From: Saprospiraceae bacterium
Lineage (GTDB): Bacteria > Bacteroidota > Bacteroidia > Chitinophagales > Saprospiraceae
NCBI GenBank assembly: GCA_020627785.1
Contig: JAHDGF010000018.1
Location: 1-64,000 of the forward strand
DNA: 64,000 nt
Reading direction: 5' to 3'
A model generated the notes under the pieces. That model was not told the DNA's origin, made no database searches, and saw only the letters and a program-made list of their open reading frames with translations. This document shows, in pieces, positions 45,993-54,834 of this stretch. Numbering within the stretch: position 1 is the first letter of the stretch; each line of letters begins with the position of its first letter. The position numbers were made by a program, and so were the translations under genes.

Positions 45993-46058
45993 TCTAGGCA
46001 CAGATTCTTAAAACCTTCCTGCTCGAATTATGTTACATTAGCAACTCAATAAGGAACA

Positions 46059-47036
46059 TTGGCAGTTAAGGCAATCAATAGCATAAAAGCTCCCATCGCG
46101 GATGAACTTCTGAAGTTTGAAGAACATTTCCGCAATGCCATGAAGTCTAAAGTCGCCCTTCTAGATAAAATCATGTATTATATTGTTCAGAAAAAGGGGA
46201 AACAGGTAAGACCAATGCTCGTTTTCCTCTGCGCCAAGTCTTGCGGACAGATAAACGATTCTACCTATACTGCCGCCTCACTTATTGAATTGGTACATAC
46301 CGCCAGCCTCGTACACGATGACGTGGTCGATGATTCTAATGAAAGACGTGGCGCATTCTCTATTAATGCACTTTGGAAGAATAAAATTGCTGTACTTGTA
46401 GGTGATTACCTTTTAACTAAAGGCTTATTTATCGCTCTCGATAATGACGAGTATGAGCAGTTAAAAATCTTAAGTGGTGCTGTAAAAGAAATAACCGAAG
46501 GAGAATTACTACAATTTGAAAAGTCCAGAAAGTTAGACATTGATGAAGCAGACTACTTCAAGGTCATTAGGCAGAAGACCGCTTCTTTGATCGCCGCTTC
46601 TTGTAAAGCTGGAGCCGTATCTACAACCAAGAATCAGGAGTACATTGACGCCATCTATAATTTCGGTGAAGACATCGGAATTGCCTTCCAGATAAAAGAT
46701 GACATCTTCGATTATGGAACCAACATCATTGGAAAGCCACGAGGCATTGACATTAAAGAAAAGAAAATGACCCTACCTTTGATTTATGCCTTAAATCAAT
46801 CAAGTAAGAGCGTCAAGCGCAAATACATTAAATACATTAAGAAGGATAGTAAAAACTCCAAAAAGGTAAAAGAGATCATCGATCATGTTCACAAAATGGG
46901 TGGTCTAGAATATGCGCAGGAAAAAATGCTAGAGTATAAAGCAAAAGCATTATCTCACATTTCCATTATCCCAGATTCAGAATCCAAACAAGCCCTCCTA
47001 AAACTCGTCGACTATATTGTTGAGCGCAAGCACTAA
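46059..47036 (+). CDS. Polyprenyl diphosphate synthase (all-trans, octaprenyl/solanesyl type)
   Basis: 325 residues, an isoprenyl synthase fold. The first Asp-rich motif is LVHDDVVDDSNERRG and the second is FQIKDDIFDYGT. GKQVRPMLVFL carries the IPP-binding Lys and Arg. Small residues before the first Asp-rich motif fit a long-chain product, so a menaquinone side chain is likely. Translation starts at TTG 46059; no in-frame ATG is available nearby. It stands alone between the CHAT gene and a repeat region. Confidence 0.92.
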   Translation: MAVKAINSIKAPIADELLKFEEHFRNAMKSKVALLDKIMYYIVQKKGKQVRPMLVFLCAKSCGQINDSTYTAASLIELVHTASLVHDDVVDDSNERRGAFSINALWKNKIAVLVGDYLLTKGLFIALDNDEYEQLKILSGAVKEITEGELLQFEKSRKLDIDEADYFKVIRQKTASLIAASCKAGAVSTTKNQEYIDAIYNFGEDIGIAFQIKDDIFDYGTNIIGKPRGIDIKEKKMTLPLIYALNQSSKSVKRKYIKYIKKDSKNSKKVKEIIDHVHKMGGLEYAQEKMLEYKAKALSHISIIPDSESKQALLKLVDYIVERKH

Positions 47037-47047
47037 TCCCATTACCA

Positions 47048-47275
47048 CATGCTACAGCGTAGCATTATATGTATAAGCATAACTTCGGTCGCTCTCAAAC
47101 CCCAAGTTCTCTACTTTTCTCATCTCATACTTCTGATTACTTCTCATGCTGCAGCGTAGCATTATATATAAGTATAACTTCGGTCGCTCTCAAAACCCAC
47201 GTTCTCTACTCTTCTTATACTTCTGATCACTCCTCATGCTACTGCGTAGCATTATATGTATAACATTAGGCCACA
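47048..47275. repeat. Three tandem ~95-bp repeats, each headed by a short palindrome
   Basis: The hairpin ATGCTAC-NNN-GTAGCAT recurs at about 47049, 47146 and 47236. The second copy has a G-T wobble in place of A-T, so pairing is kept. Each is followed by TATATRTATAA, CTTCGGTCGCTCTC and a TTCTCTACT...CATACTTCTGAT stretch, with periods of about 97 and 90 bp; the third copy is truncated after the palindrome. The region carries no credible gene. It lies between the convergent polyprenyl synthase and dehydrogenase genes. Confidence 0.85.
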
Positions 47276-47293
47276 CCAACACCCTCGTTATTT

Positions 47294-48220
47294 CTAATAC
47301 CCTCGCTCCATACTTACAACATTCAATAATTCCCTCCCTTCACGCATCCGACGTATGTTCTCAAATACCTGCTTACGGGCCGTTTCAATATTTGTGATGC
47401 TGGCAATGTGTGGAGTCATAAAAACCTTGGGGTGCTCCCAAAATGAATGCTCTTTGTCTAGAGGCTCTTCATGAAATACATCTAGGCAAGCCCCTGATAA
47501 ATGTTCTTGATCTAGTGCAGTCAATAGATCTTCATCAACCAAATGTGGTCCGCGACCTAGGTTAATCAAATAAGAACCTTTTTTCATCTTTTCAAATAAA
47601 GATTGGTTTAAGAATCCTCTGGTGTCATTGGTTAGAGGTAGCAGGTTGAGAAGATAATCCGTTTGCGAAAGCATATGAGTAAGGTCAGCTTCGCCACTAA
47701 AGCATTCAACACCATCTATTTTTTTCTCTGATCTAGACCAACCCTTAACCTGAAATCCAAGGACCGATAATTTTTGCGCAACAATAGATCCGATGACACC
47801 AAGACCAAGGATTGAAACTACCTTATTAGGAATCGTAGAATACCGACGTTCCTTCCACTGTTTTTCTTTTTGCTGATCGCGGTAAAACGTTAATCGCTTC
47901 ATATCTGCAAGAATGGTCGCTAAGGCAAATTCATACATGTCCACCGAAAGTTGCGGATCAATAATTCGTGCAATCATTGCTTGTTCCACTGCATTGTCCC
48001 TATCGAAAATATGATCAACTCCTGCTCCAAGCGATTGAATCACTTTAAGGTTAGGTAGCGTTTGTAGCAGACGATGCGGAGCTTTCCAACAGGCAATAAA
48101 TTCTATGGCATCAGGATATGTAAATGGATACAAATCCACCTGATCTTCTCCGAATTCTTCAGCCAATGCCCTGAACCATGATTCACCAATTTTAGTCCGA
48201 TTACAATAAACCCCAATCAT
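47294..48220 (-). CDS. D-2-hydroxyacid dehydrogenase, GhrA-like (glyoxylate/hydroxypyruvate reductase)
   Basis: 308 residues. The NAD(P)-binding Rossmann motif GLGVIGSIVAQKL is followed by WSRSEK, where a basic residue favours NADPH. Catalytic residues of the family are visible: Arg in INLGRGPHLVDEDLL, Glu in FHEEPLDKEH and His in TPHIAS. The start overlaps the stop of the YbaK-like gene by one base (TAATG). The actual substrate is uncertain. Confidence 0.88.
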   Translation of the reverse strand: MIGVYCNRTKIGESWFRALAEEFGEDQVDLYPFTYPDAIEFIACWKAPHRLLQTLPNLKVIQSLGAGVDHIFDRDNAVEQAMIARIIDPQLSVDMYEFALATILADMKRLTFYRDQQKEKQWKERRYSTIPNKVVSILGLGVIGSIVAQKLSVLGFQVKGWSRSEKKIDGVECFSGEADLTHMLSQTDYLLNLLPLTNDTRGFLNQSLFEKMKKGSYLINLGRGPHLVDEDLLTALDQEHLSGACLDVFHEEPLDKEHSFWEHPKVFMTPHIASITNIETARKQVFENIRRMREGRELLNVVSMERGY

Positions 48221-48711
48221 TATTCTTCTGAATCTTTTATAAAATCAAATTCAATCGCTCCACTAATCTTTATATAATCAACATAGGACATGCTGATCGA
48301 TTGCGTCAAGGATCCAGCATTAAAATTTATGATTTCACTTTTCCCTAGACTAGGATCAACATATAATTCTAAATCTAAGACAGGATGCCCGAAAGGTGGT
48401 ACGGAGCCTGGAACCAGACCCGTCATTTCCATTAATTCTTCAGCGGTTGCAAATCTTGTTTTCTTAACTCGATGTCCATGATGCTTGAAATAATTCTTCA
48501 CCATCTTAGGATCTAATCTTTGATTTGCCGGAAGGACAAAAATTTTAAATGCATCTTGGACCTTGTAAACAATGGCCTTTGCACCAGAAGCCAAATCATC
48601 GCCACGTTCTCTAGCAGAATCCTCAGAGGTAAGAGTAGGTGCATGTTCCTTAGTGCCAAAATTTACACCATGATCATTTAAAAATTCTACAATCTTATCG
48701 AATACACTCAA
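48220..48711 (-). CDS. YbaK/ProX-type aminoacyl-tRNA deacylase-like protein
   Basis: 163 residues with a YbaK/EbsC fold. Visible family features are HAPTLTSEDSARERG, the catalytic-lysine segment ASGAKAIVYKVQD, ATAEELMEMTGLVPGSVPPFG and a C-terminal FNAGSLTQSISMSYVDYIKI. Proteins of this family hydrolyse misacylated tRNA (for example Cys- or Ala-tRNAPro), but this subgroup is not assigned to a substrate. It overlaps its upstream neighbour by 4 bp and its downstream neighbour by 1 bp, so it is co-transcribed with T9SS cargo genes, a mix without clear functional logic. Confidence 0.85.
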   Translation of the reverse strand: MSVFDKIVEFLNDHGVNFGTKEHAPTLTSEDSARERGDDLASGAKAIVYKVQDAFKIFVLPANQRLDPKMVKNYFKHHGHRVKKTRFATAEELMEMTGLVPGSVPPFGHPVLDLELYVDPSLGKSEIINFNAGSLTQSISMSYVDYIKISGAIEFDFIKDSEE

Positions 48712-50891
48712 AGTCCAACAACAAATTTCATCAAGTAATCCATTGTTCCATCATTAACGACCAATAAGTATAAACCAGCATTTAAATTAGACACATCAAA
48801 CTTAATTTCTTGATTCACATTTCTCAAAGTTTCGGACAAGTATTCAATCCCACTAGCATGCCCAATAATTTTAATCTCCAGTTCAGAACCTTTCAATGAA
48901 TGAATCAAACTCAATTGATCTATGGCCGGGTTAGGAAATAATTCAATGTTGGCTAACGCTGTCTCGCTAACATTACTTGTCCCTTCAATACCTAGCATTC
49001 GAGAATCTCTACTGCCATAATTTCCTAAAAACTCTGCAATGATTCCTTCGTTGTTATTTCTGATTCTAAAATATGGCGTAATCGTATTAAAACCGCCATT
49101 TGGGAATCCATTATTTCCACCGTCTAATAACGTAACTGTATAGCAGTTACCTGCTGGAAGAAAAATGTCTTCTTGAATTGGTTCATTGCTCGTGTATGCA
49201 CCTGGATCGAGTAAAGAAGGGTTACTTTGTTCTGGGCCATTTTCTTTGACCAATTCATTGCCACCACTATAAAGAATTTCATCTTCCTCATTGGTGATTT
49301 CCCAATACAATTCAAAGCCTCCCATGCCAGTAAAAATATCCACAACCCAATTTTGGTAAATGCTACTATTTCTATCGATGGCTTGAGAGATGCTGTTGCT
49401 AAAAACATAATCATCAGCGATACCATTTACCTCTGCTATCGTGAAAGTTAAAACCTCATCTTCGATCACAGTAATTTCATCAAGGGTAACTGTGCGCGTT
49501 TGATAAGGAGGAATGTCTATTTCTACATAAGAATCATTAAAGCTGCTATTCTGTCCTTCTACTTGAATCAATAAATTTTGAATAGACTCAGCACCGATAT
49601 TTTTTACGCGGAGCATGGGCTCAAAGGATTGTTCAGAGCAGAATTGATCGAAATTTATTAAAGTTGAAGTAACCAATGCATTACTAGCAATATGATCGGC
49701 TCCGTTTACTGAAATTGGGTCAAAAACCTCTCTATTAAAATCTCCACCCTCTAGAATAATTTCCCCTTCTTCATTTTTTACTAGATAGAAGCCTCCTAAT
49801 CCTAAGCCATTCAATCCAGAGTCGTATACATGCAATGCGTAACATCCGTCTTCTGGTAGCACAAGCTCGTGTGTGTATAATGTGTTGACTGAGAGATATG
49901 CACCATCATTTGTTGCTCCCGGAATATACGCACCCTGATTTCCTCCGTAATAAAGTACTTCATCATTTTCATTCAATACCTCCCAGTAAGTTTCAAATGG
50001 ACTTGATCCTATCATTAACTCCAAATTATAAACATTACTATTTTGGTCTTCAGCTATTTTTATGGCAGCTATATAAGAGTTATCTCCAAGCAATCCATTG
50101 TCTTCCAAATCATTTGGTAATTCTATGGTAGCCTCCAATTCTGTGCTCGTAAGAAAGCCTAATGGGGTCACTGAAATCTCTCCAATTTCATAAGTGTTCA
50201 ATCCAAGAAATTCAGTAGTTTTAAAAACTTCAATTCCAGAAAAATTCATGGTCAAGGTTACTTCTTCAATAAACTCACTCCCTAAATTCTGAACATAAAC
50301 AACGGGTTCCGTTGATACCTGATTACAATATAAACCTTCCGCTCCATCATAAGCTATAAGGCTCACATTGTAATTCCCTGTTTGTGAAGGACAGGTTTGA
50401 ATTTCATTGTAAAAAGTCTCTATGGGACTATTGATGGGTCGATAGGTTTTTCTATCTGGGCAGATCATAAAGAGGGTAGGGAAAAAACTAATTTCAAACG
50501 CTTCCGCAATGTCCCTGCTTTCAATGATCGGATAATGTGTCCCTTCTACCCAGTCTCCCAAGGTGCTATCACCCGTGCCAAATAAATCCTCTAAGGTCGT
50601 ATCCTCGTCTCCCTCAATTAAAAATACCATTAATTCATCTGTGCCATCAGGACCATAATCAGCATACAATTCATCTAGGATTCCACTTTGATGATAATCC
50701 CAACATGGTCCACACCAGGTTGCAGAAACATCGAGGATTACGGTCTTCCCCTCTGCTAGTATGTCATAGAGATTCCATTCATTACCTTCAATATCCGTAG
50801 CAGTAAAGTTTGGAGCAAATGAACCGTTTGGAATTTGAGCAAATGCTTGAGAAGAAATAAATAGAAGAACAAAAGCTAAGAATCTCATCAT
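48708..50891 (-). CDS. T9SS-sorted protein with N-terminal thioredoxin-like domain
   Basis: 727 residues with a signal peptide (cleavage after AFAQ). Residues about 25-170 form a TlpA/AhpC-like thioredoxin fold with the redox motif WCGPC (ILDVSATWCGPCWDYHQ). Two similar modules follow (YWEVLNENDEVLYYGGNQG and YWEITNEEDEILYSGGNEL, each ending in CYxxxxxDxGxNG), probably beta-sandwich domains. A C-terminal T9SS type A domain closes the protein (ELFPNPAIDQLSLIHS, SNLNAGLYLLVVNDGTMDYLMKFVV). A secreted or surface-held disulfide or redox function is inferred. It is directly after the choice-of-anchor gene. Confidence 0.85.
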   Translation of the reverse strand: MMRFLAFVLLFISSQAFAQIPNGSFAPNFTATDIEGNEWNLYDILAEGKTVILDVSATWCGPCWDYHQSGILDELYADYGPDGTDELMVFLIEGDEDTTLEDLFGTGDSTLGDWVEGTHYPIIESRDIAEAFEISFFPTLFMICPDRKTYRPINSPIETFYNEIQTCPSQTGNYNVSLIAYDGAEGLYCNQVSTEPVVYVQNLGSEFIEEVTLTMNFSGIEVFKTTEFLGLNTYEIGEISVTPLGFLTSTELEATIELPNDLEDNGLLGDNSYIAAIKIAEDQNSNVYNLELMIGSSPFETYWEVLNENDEVLYYGGNQGAYIPGATNDGAYLSVNTLYTHELVLPEDGCYALHVYDSGLNGLGLGGFYLVKNEEGEIILEGGDFNREVFDPISVNGADHIASNALVTSTLINFDQFCSEQSFEPMLRVKNIGAESIQNLLIQVEGQNSSFNDSYVEIDIPPYQTRTVTLDEITVIEDEVLTFTIAEVNGIADDYVFSNSISQAIDRNSSIYQNWVVDIFTGMGGFELYWEITNEEDEILYSGGNELVKENGPEQSNPSLLDPGAYTSNEPIQEDIFLPAGNCYTVTLLDGGNNGFPNGGFNTITPYFRIRNNNEGIIAEFLGNYGSRDSRMLGIEGTSNVSETALANIELFPNPAIDQLSLIHSLKGSELEIKIIGHASGIEYLSETLRNVNQEIKFDVSNLNAGLYLLVVNDGTMDYLMKFVVGL

Positions 50892-51905
50892 TTATTTCTT
50901 TATAAATGCTTGACTAAATTCTCCATTTTGCGATTCTAAATTTAGAATGTATTCCCCACTCGTAAGTCCTTCTACGTTGAAAGTTTTCAGTTCTTGCTGG
51001 CCAGCGGTCGTCCATTTTTCTACCATTAGTATTTGACCAGAGATGCTTAATATTTTTGCTGTGATTTCTTTTGTTTCGCTCAAGGCAAATGTAATATTCA
51101 ATTCATTATCTACCGGATTAGGATAAAGTTGAACTTGAATCTCACTCAACTCATTCAATTGTGATGGACCAGAAGCCTTCGTTACTAAAATATCATCTAA
51201 GGCCAATCGATTATCATCATCTGAATCATGTAGAAAGGCGATGTGAATGGTCTGACCTACATAGTCTGCTAAGGATACACTGTGTGGTTCTAGCAACCCA
51301 TAATTAATGGTCGCATCTCCCAATAAAATGTATTCTGTTAAAGTGCCTCCATCCGCATGAAGATATCCATCAGTAAATACAAAATTACTATAATCAGTAC
51401 TTTGGCTATCACCCGAAATATCATCCATGGAAGCAGCTTTGAAAAGCTCATTTGTGAACGAAGTTGAAAATCTATCGGTCGTAGAAACCAAGACAGAATA
51501 GCCATCCATATATCTTGGTAATTGATCTGGTGCAGACTTCCAGCTAAGTTCATAACTGTCGTCTGTAATCTCCATTGCCGGCAGTACCAACCAATTTCTA
51601 TTGCCCGGAAGAAAGCCTTCTAAGAACGAAATAGACATGGCCACAAAGTTTGTCTCACCCGTGATGGGATTTACTGGGTCATGAAAAAATTCACCCCAGT
51701 ACCACCGCTTTGAAACATCACTTCCAAGGATGGTTGTTAAGTCATCTTGATCTACATTTGCCCAGGCCATTTCATCTGTCGCTTCATCGTTCATTGCCTC
51801 TACGGTATTGGTCTGAAAATTTTCGAAAAGGATGGTATCAATTTGCGAAAGCGCGGAAAATGATAAAAAGAGTGAAAGAAGGATTAATATGTTTTTCATA
51901 ACCAT
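50892..51905 (-). CDS. T9SS-sorted choice-of-anchor-type protein
   Basis: 337 residues with a signal peptide (cleavage after SALS). The main domain resembles the choice-of-anchor/MAM-like jelly roll found before sorting signals (DTILFENFQTNTVEAMND, NWLVLPAMEITDDSYELSWKS, VGQTIHIAFLHDSDDDNRLALDDILVT). The last ~80 residues are a T9SS type A domain (VQLYPNPVDNELNITFAL, AKILSISGQILMVE, LTSGEYILNLESQNGEFSQAFIKK). The start could be Met1 or Met3. Its stop directly abuts the next gene's ATG, making a four-gene operon 51905-47294. Confidence 0.82.
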   Translation of the reverse strand: MVMKNILILLSLFLSFSALSQIDTILFENFQTNTVEAMNDEATDEMAWANVDQDDLTTILGSDVSKRWYWGEFFHDPVNPITGETNFVAMSISFLEGFLPGNRNWLVLPAMEITDDSYELSWKSAPDQLPRYMDGYSVLVSTTDRFSTSFTNELFKAASMDDISGDSQSTDYSNFVFTDGYLHADGGTLTEYILLGDATINYGLLEPHSVSLADYVGQTIHIAFLHDSDDDNRLALDDILVTKASGPSQLNELSEIQVQLYPNPVDNELNITFALSETKEITAKILSISGQILMVEKWTTAGQQELKTFNVEGLTSGEYILNLESQNGEFSQAFIKK

Positions 51906-52191
51906 TTATTTCTTTCCATTGAAGTTAATCAATTCTGTCAGAAATCAGCAGAAACCTAGGCTAAATGGAATGCGACTCCATTGATAAGGGTATAGGGTAT
52001 TTTGAATTAAGCCTAGTCAAAGCACTTTGATTTTGCACCAAATTAATCTGATCGTTGAACTTGCACCGAGCTTCACCTTAGTTTAATGACTCATTTCTAA
52101 TTCTTTTAATAATTAGGATTTAATACCTTGCCATAAAATTTGGATAAATTATTGATGCATCCATACCATCAAACTTTTTAAATTTCTTTCT

Positions 52192-52701
52192 ATGTCGTCA
52201 CAAGATCAAACTGCCTCCTTTATGATTCGTTTTACCCAACGCATCTATGAAGATGAAAATGGAGAAGCCAATGTTCAATGGAGGGGTAATGTTTCACATG
52301 TTCAAGGAAACAAACAGAAGAACTTTAGTGAATTGAAAGATGCCATGAAATTTATTCAAGACAAGTTATCAGAAATGACTCTCTCTTCCATTGAAGAAGA
52401 TGTGAGTGCAGAAGAAAAGGAAGGAATCTTGAATAAGAGTCTAGACATGTGGAAAAAATTTGCGGTAAGCTATCCAAAATTAGTGGTAGATGCTATCAAA
52501 GATCCGAAAGCACAAGTGTCACAAATTCAAGATCAGATCACCAGCAAAGCAGGTGAAATTAGCAGCAGACTCGATTTAGAATCTTTAAAACCTCCTTCTA
52601 AAAATGACATCAATGCACTCTCCGGGCAAATCGCTGATCTAACATCTTTAGTCACGAAGCTTCAAAAGAAAGTAGATAAAATCGACAAAAATATATCCTA
52701 G
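52192..52701 (+). CDS. Small cytoplasmic protein at the head of the lipid-storage locus, unknown function
   Basis: 169 residues with no signal peptide. The N-terminal ~60 residues form a compact beta-type domain (FMIRFTQRIYEDENGEANVQWRGNVSHVQG, then ELKDAMKFIQDKLSEM). The C-terminal half is amphipathic helix and ends in a predicted coiled coil (ISALSGQIADL-like heptads, LVTKLQKKVDKIDKNI). Amphipathic helices of this kind are compatible with binding to a granule surface. No named family was recognised. It is followed 5 bp later by the SARP-like regulator gene. Confidence 0.7.
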   Translation: MSSQDQTASFMIRFTQRIYEDENGEANVQWRGNVSHVQGNKQKNFSELKDAMKFIQDKLSEMTLSSIEEDVSAEEKEGILNKSLDMWKKFAVSYPKLVVDAIKDPKAQVSQIQDQITSKAGEISSRLDLESLKPPSKNDINALSGQIADLTSLVTKLQKKVDKIDKNIS

Positions 52702-52706
52702 CCTCA

Positions 52707-53507
52707 TTGAATTACGATGAGTCACATATAGAAGAATTAGCAACTGCAAAAAGTCAGGCCGAACTAAGAGTTTTTACTTTAGGTAGATTTAATCTTGAAT
52801 TAAATAATGAAAAAATTGCGGATAATTGGGGAAGAGATAAAGCGATTCAACTCTTTCAGTTTTTCATTATTTCTCGCAATCGGACGGCCTTGCATAAAGA
52901 ACAGATCATTGATCGACTGTGGGAGGGCGATGGTTCGGATCAAGTATTTAAAGTGGCATTGCACGGAGTAAACAAAGTCCTAGAACCCAAAAAAAAGGAG
53001 CGGGGAAATTCAAAATTTATTCAAAGACAAGGTTCTTCCTACAAACTAAACATGGATAGAGTCTGGTTGGATGGCGCTGCGATGGAATCCTTCCTAGAAA
53101 TCGGAAACCAATCGATCGGAGAAAATAAACCATTGGCTATACTTGCCTTCCAACATGCCGTAGGACTATATGAAGGTAGCTTTCTCCCAAATAGAATATA
53201 TGTTGACTGGGCAAGCACAGAAAGAGAACGATTACAGATGCTTGCATTGAGTGGTTATCTCAGCCTTGCAGAATTGCAACTTGATGAACAGCCCAATGAA
53301 AGTATCCGCCTTTCTGAAAAGGCGTTAAACATTGATCAGACTTGGGAAGAAGCATATCGCATTCAGATGATGGCCCACATGATTAATGGGAATAGGCCGC
53401 AGGTTATAAAGACCTATCAAAGATGTCAAGAGATTCTGGATAAAGAATTCGGCATTGAGCCCCTTCCAGCTACCAAACAGCTATATAATACCATCCGAAA
53501 CACCTAA
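52707..53507 (+). CDS. SARP-like transcriptional regulator (winged helix plus BTAD)
   Basis: 266 residues. Residues about 15-110 form an OmpR-type winged helix (LRVFTLGRFNLELNNEKI, DKAIQLFQFFIISRNRTALHKEQIIDRLWEG, RQGSSYKLN) and about 115-262 a bacterial transcriptional activation domain of TPR-like helices (EGSFLPNRIYVDWASTERERLQML, EEAYRIQMMAHMINGNRPQVIKTYQRC). It has no AAA or receiver domain, like the small SARPs of Streptomyces. A TTG start is used, 5 bp after the upstream stop. It precedes phased direct repeats at 53592-53621 in front of the phasin-like gene, which are the natural candidate for its operator. Confidence 0.85.
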   Translation: MNYDESHIEELATAKSQAELRVFTLGRFNLELNNEKIADNWGRDKAIQLFQFFIISRNRTALHKEQIIDRLWEGDGSDQVFKVALHGVNKVLEPKKKERGNSKFIQRQGSSYKLNMDRVWLDGAAMESFLEIGNQSIGENKPLAILAFQHAVGLYEGSFLPNRIYVDWASTERERLQMLALSGYLSLAELQLDEQPNESIRLSEKALNIDQTWEEAYRIQMMAHMINGNRPQVIKTYQRCQEILDKEFGIEPLPATKQLYNTIRNT

Positions 53508-53591
53508 TTTAAACCTCAATCATAATTTATTTGAAGCTGGAATCCCAATAAAATAAGGGGTTTTGACCTTTTTTGCTACATTATACAGCGT

Positions 53592-53638
53592 ATGAAACTT
53601 TCCTGTAACTCAGCTGTAACTACCATCACTTTACTTTG
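53592..53638 (+). promoter_or_regulatory. Candidate SARP operator (11-bp-phased direct repeats) and promoter of the phasin-like gene
   Basis: ATGAAACT (53592), CTGTAACT (53603) and CTGTAACT (53614) are spaced exactly 11 bp apart, one helical turn. The last repeat ends 9 bp before TTACTTTG (53631-53638), a 7 of 8 match to TAnnTTTG. This matches the known geometry of SARP sites, which are heptamer direct repeats at 11-bp spacing placed about 8 bp before the -10. The repeats are seen; binding is inferred. Confidence 0.6.
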
Positions 53639-53669
53639 TGGTATCAAATAAAAATTAAAACGCATCATA

Positions 53670-54512
53670 ATGGCAGCTCAAAAAATGTTTCAAGAAAGAA
53701 GAGATCAATTAATTCAGACAGTAAAGATGGTTAATGGTAGTATTCTAGATCTAACAGAAGACCTAATCGAAGGTACTTTTGCAACAGGTGTTAAATACCA
53801 AAAGTTAGCAGCAAAGACCATCAAAAAATCAGAACCTATTTTAGAAAAGCAAATCGAAATGGTTTTTGATTCTGTAGAAACAATGGTTGAACAACTACAA
53901 GCAAATAATAAAAGAGCCCAGAAATTATTAGGAATCACTAAACAAGTGAACAAAGCTTCAAAAAGAGCTGGTAAATTCTATAAAGTAGTTTCTGAAAGAG
54001 TTGAAGAAGGAATGGAGGAAGCTGGAAAAGGAATCAAATTCACTTTAGAAGAAGGTAAGAAAGTTGCTAAGAAAACTTTGAAAACTGTAAATGCTGAAAC
54101 TGAGAAGTTAACGGACATGGTTCAGAAAGAAGTGAAAGCTGTATCTAACGGGAAAGTAAAAACAGCAAAGAAAGCGGTCGCAAAAAAAGCTACAAGTGCA
54201 AAAAAAGCGGTAGCTAAGAAAGCTAAAGCAACTAAGAAAACAGTAGCTAAAAAAGCAACAGCTGCCAAAAGAAAAGCAACTAAAAAAGTAGCAACGGCTA
54301 AAAAAGCTACCACTAGAAAAGCAACAACAGCTAAGAAAAAAGCAACGGCTAAGAAAACTACTGCAAGAAAAGCAGCGACTAAAAAGGTTACTGCTAAAAG
54401 AGCAACGGCTAAGAAAACTACAACAAGAAAAACAACGGCTAAGAAAGTTGTGGCTAGAAAAAGCACAACTGCTAAGAAAGCAACACCAAGAAGAAGAACC
54501 GTTAAGAAATAA
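53670..54512 (+). CDS. Phasin-like granule protein with histone-H1-like KKA tail (PhaF-like)
   Basis: 280 residues. The N-terminal ~165 residues are helical and phasin-like (MFQERRDQLIQTVKMVNGSILDLTEDLIEG, LEKQIEMVFDSVETMVEQL). The C-terminal ~115 residues are Lys/Ala/Thr repeats of the type AKKAxAKKAT, highly basic and like histone H1 tails. This two-part build is that of Pseudomonas PhaF, which coats PHA granules and ties them to DNA for segregation. No PHA synthase is in the window, while a WS/DGAT gene follows, so coating of triacylglycerol or wax droplets is the more likely role. It is preceded by the phased repeats at 53592-53621. Confidence 0.8.
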   Translation: MAAQKMFQERRDQLIQTVKMVNGSILDLTEDLIEGTFATGVKYQKLAAKTIKKSEPILEKQIEMVFDSVETMVEQLQANNKRAQKLLGITKQVNKASKRAGKFYKVVSERVEEGMEEAGKGIKFTLEEGKKVAKKTLKTVNAETEKLTDMVQKEVKAVSNGKVKTAKKAVAKKATSAKKAVAKKAKATKKTVAKKATAAKRKATKKVATAKKATTRKATTAKKKATAKKTTARKAATKKVTAKRATAKKTTTRKTTAKKVVARKSTTAKKATPRRRTVKK

Positions 54513-54547
54513 TAATTAAGCCTTAATCATTTATAAAAAATTTAGAA

Positions 54548-54814
54548 ATGGCAACCAAGACAATTAAAAAAATAGAGTTGAATAAAATTAAATCAACAGC
54601 AAAAAATATCAACGAATTCGTTTTAGACACCACAGAACTTATTGTTGATGAAACTTTGGTAAGAACTTCAGACTGGCAAAATTTGGCTGAAAAGGCAATA
54701 AAAGGGGGATGGAAATTTGCTGAAAGACAATCTGATTTAACCTTTAAAGCCTTAGAAACTGTAAAGAAGACATGGCTTAAAAGCAGAGAAAATTATAAGT
54801 CAAAGTCTAACTAA
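54548..54814 (+). CDS. Short phasin-like paralogue without basic tail
   Basis: 88 residues. Residues about 22-76 align without gaps to the phasin-like region of the upstream 280-residue protein: NEFVLDTTELIVDETL against NGSILDLTEDLIEGTF, LAEKAIKGG against LAAKTIKKS, and ETVKKTW against ETMVEQL. It lacks the KKA tail, so it could coat droplets without attaching to DNA. It lies 35 bp after the long paralogue and before the terminator at 54835-54867. Confidence 0.75.
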   Translation: MATKTIKKIELNKIKSTAKNINEFVLDTTELIVDETLVRTSDWQNLAEKAIKGGWKFAERQSDLTFKALETVKKTWLKSRENYKSKSN

Positions 54815-54834
54815 TTTTAGACTAATTGAATTTT

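Noticed and set aside
47069-47263. 64-codon ORF in the intergenic region after the polyprenyl synthase gene
   Set aside because: It lies inside the palindrome-headed tandem repeats and its protein is itself a repeat artefact with no signal or family features.
52017-52030. TCAAAG-CA-CTTTGA inverted repeat between the T9SS operon and the lipid locus, a possible operator
   Set aside because: Short and AT-rich, resembling a chance pair of TTTG-like elements; no second copy seen at related promoters.
54122-54466. Hydrophobic minus-strand ORF rich in Leu/Val/Ala opposite the KKA tail
   Set aside because: Antisense reading of AAG/GCA/ACA repeat codons; the hydrophobic look is a by-product of the repeat.
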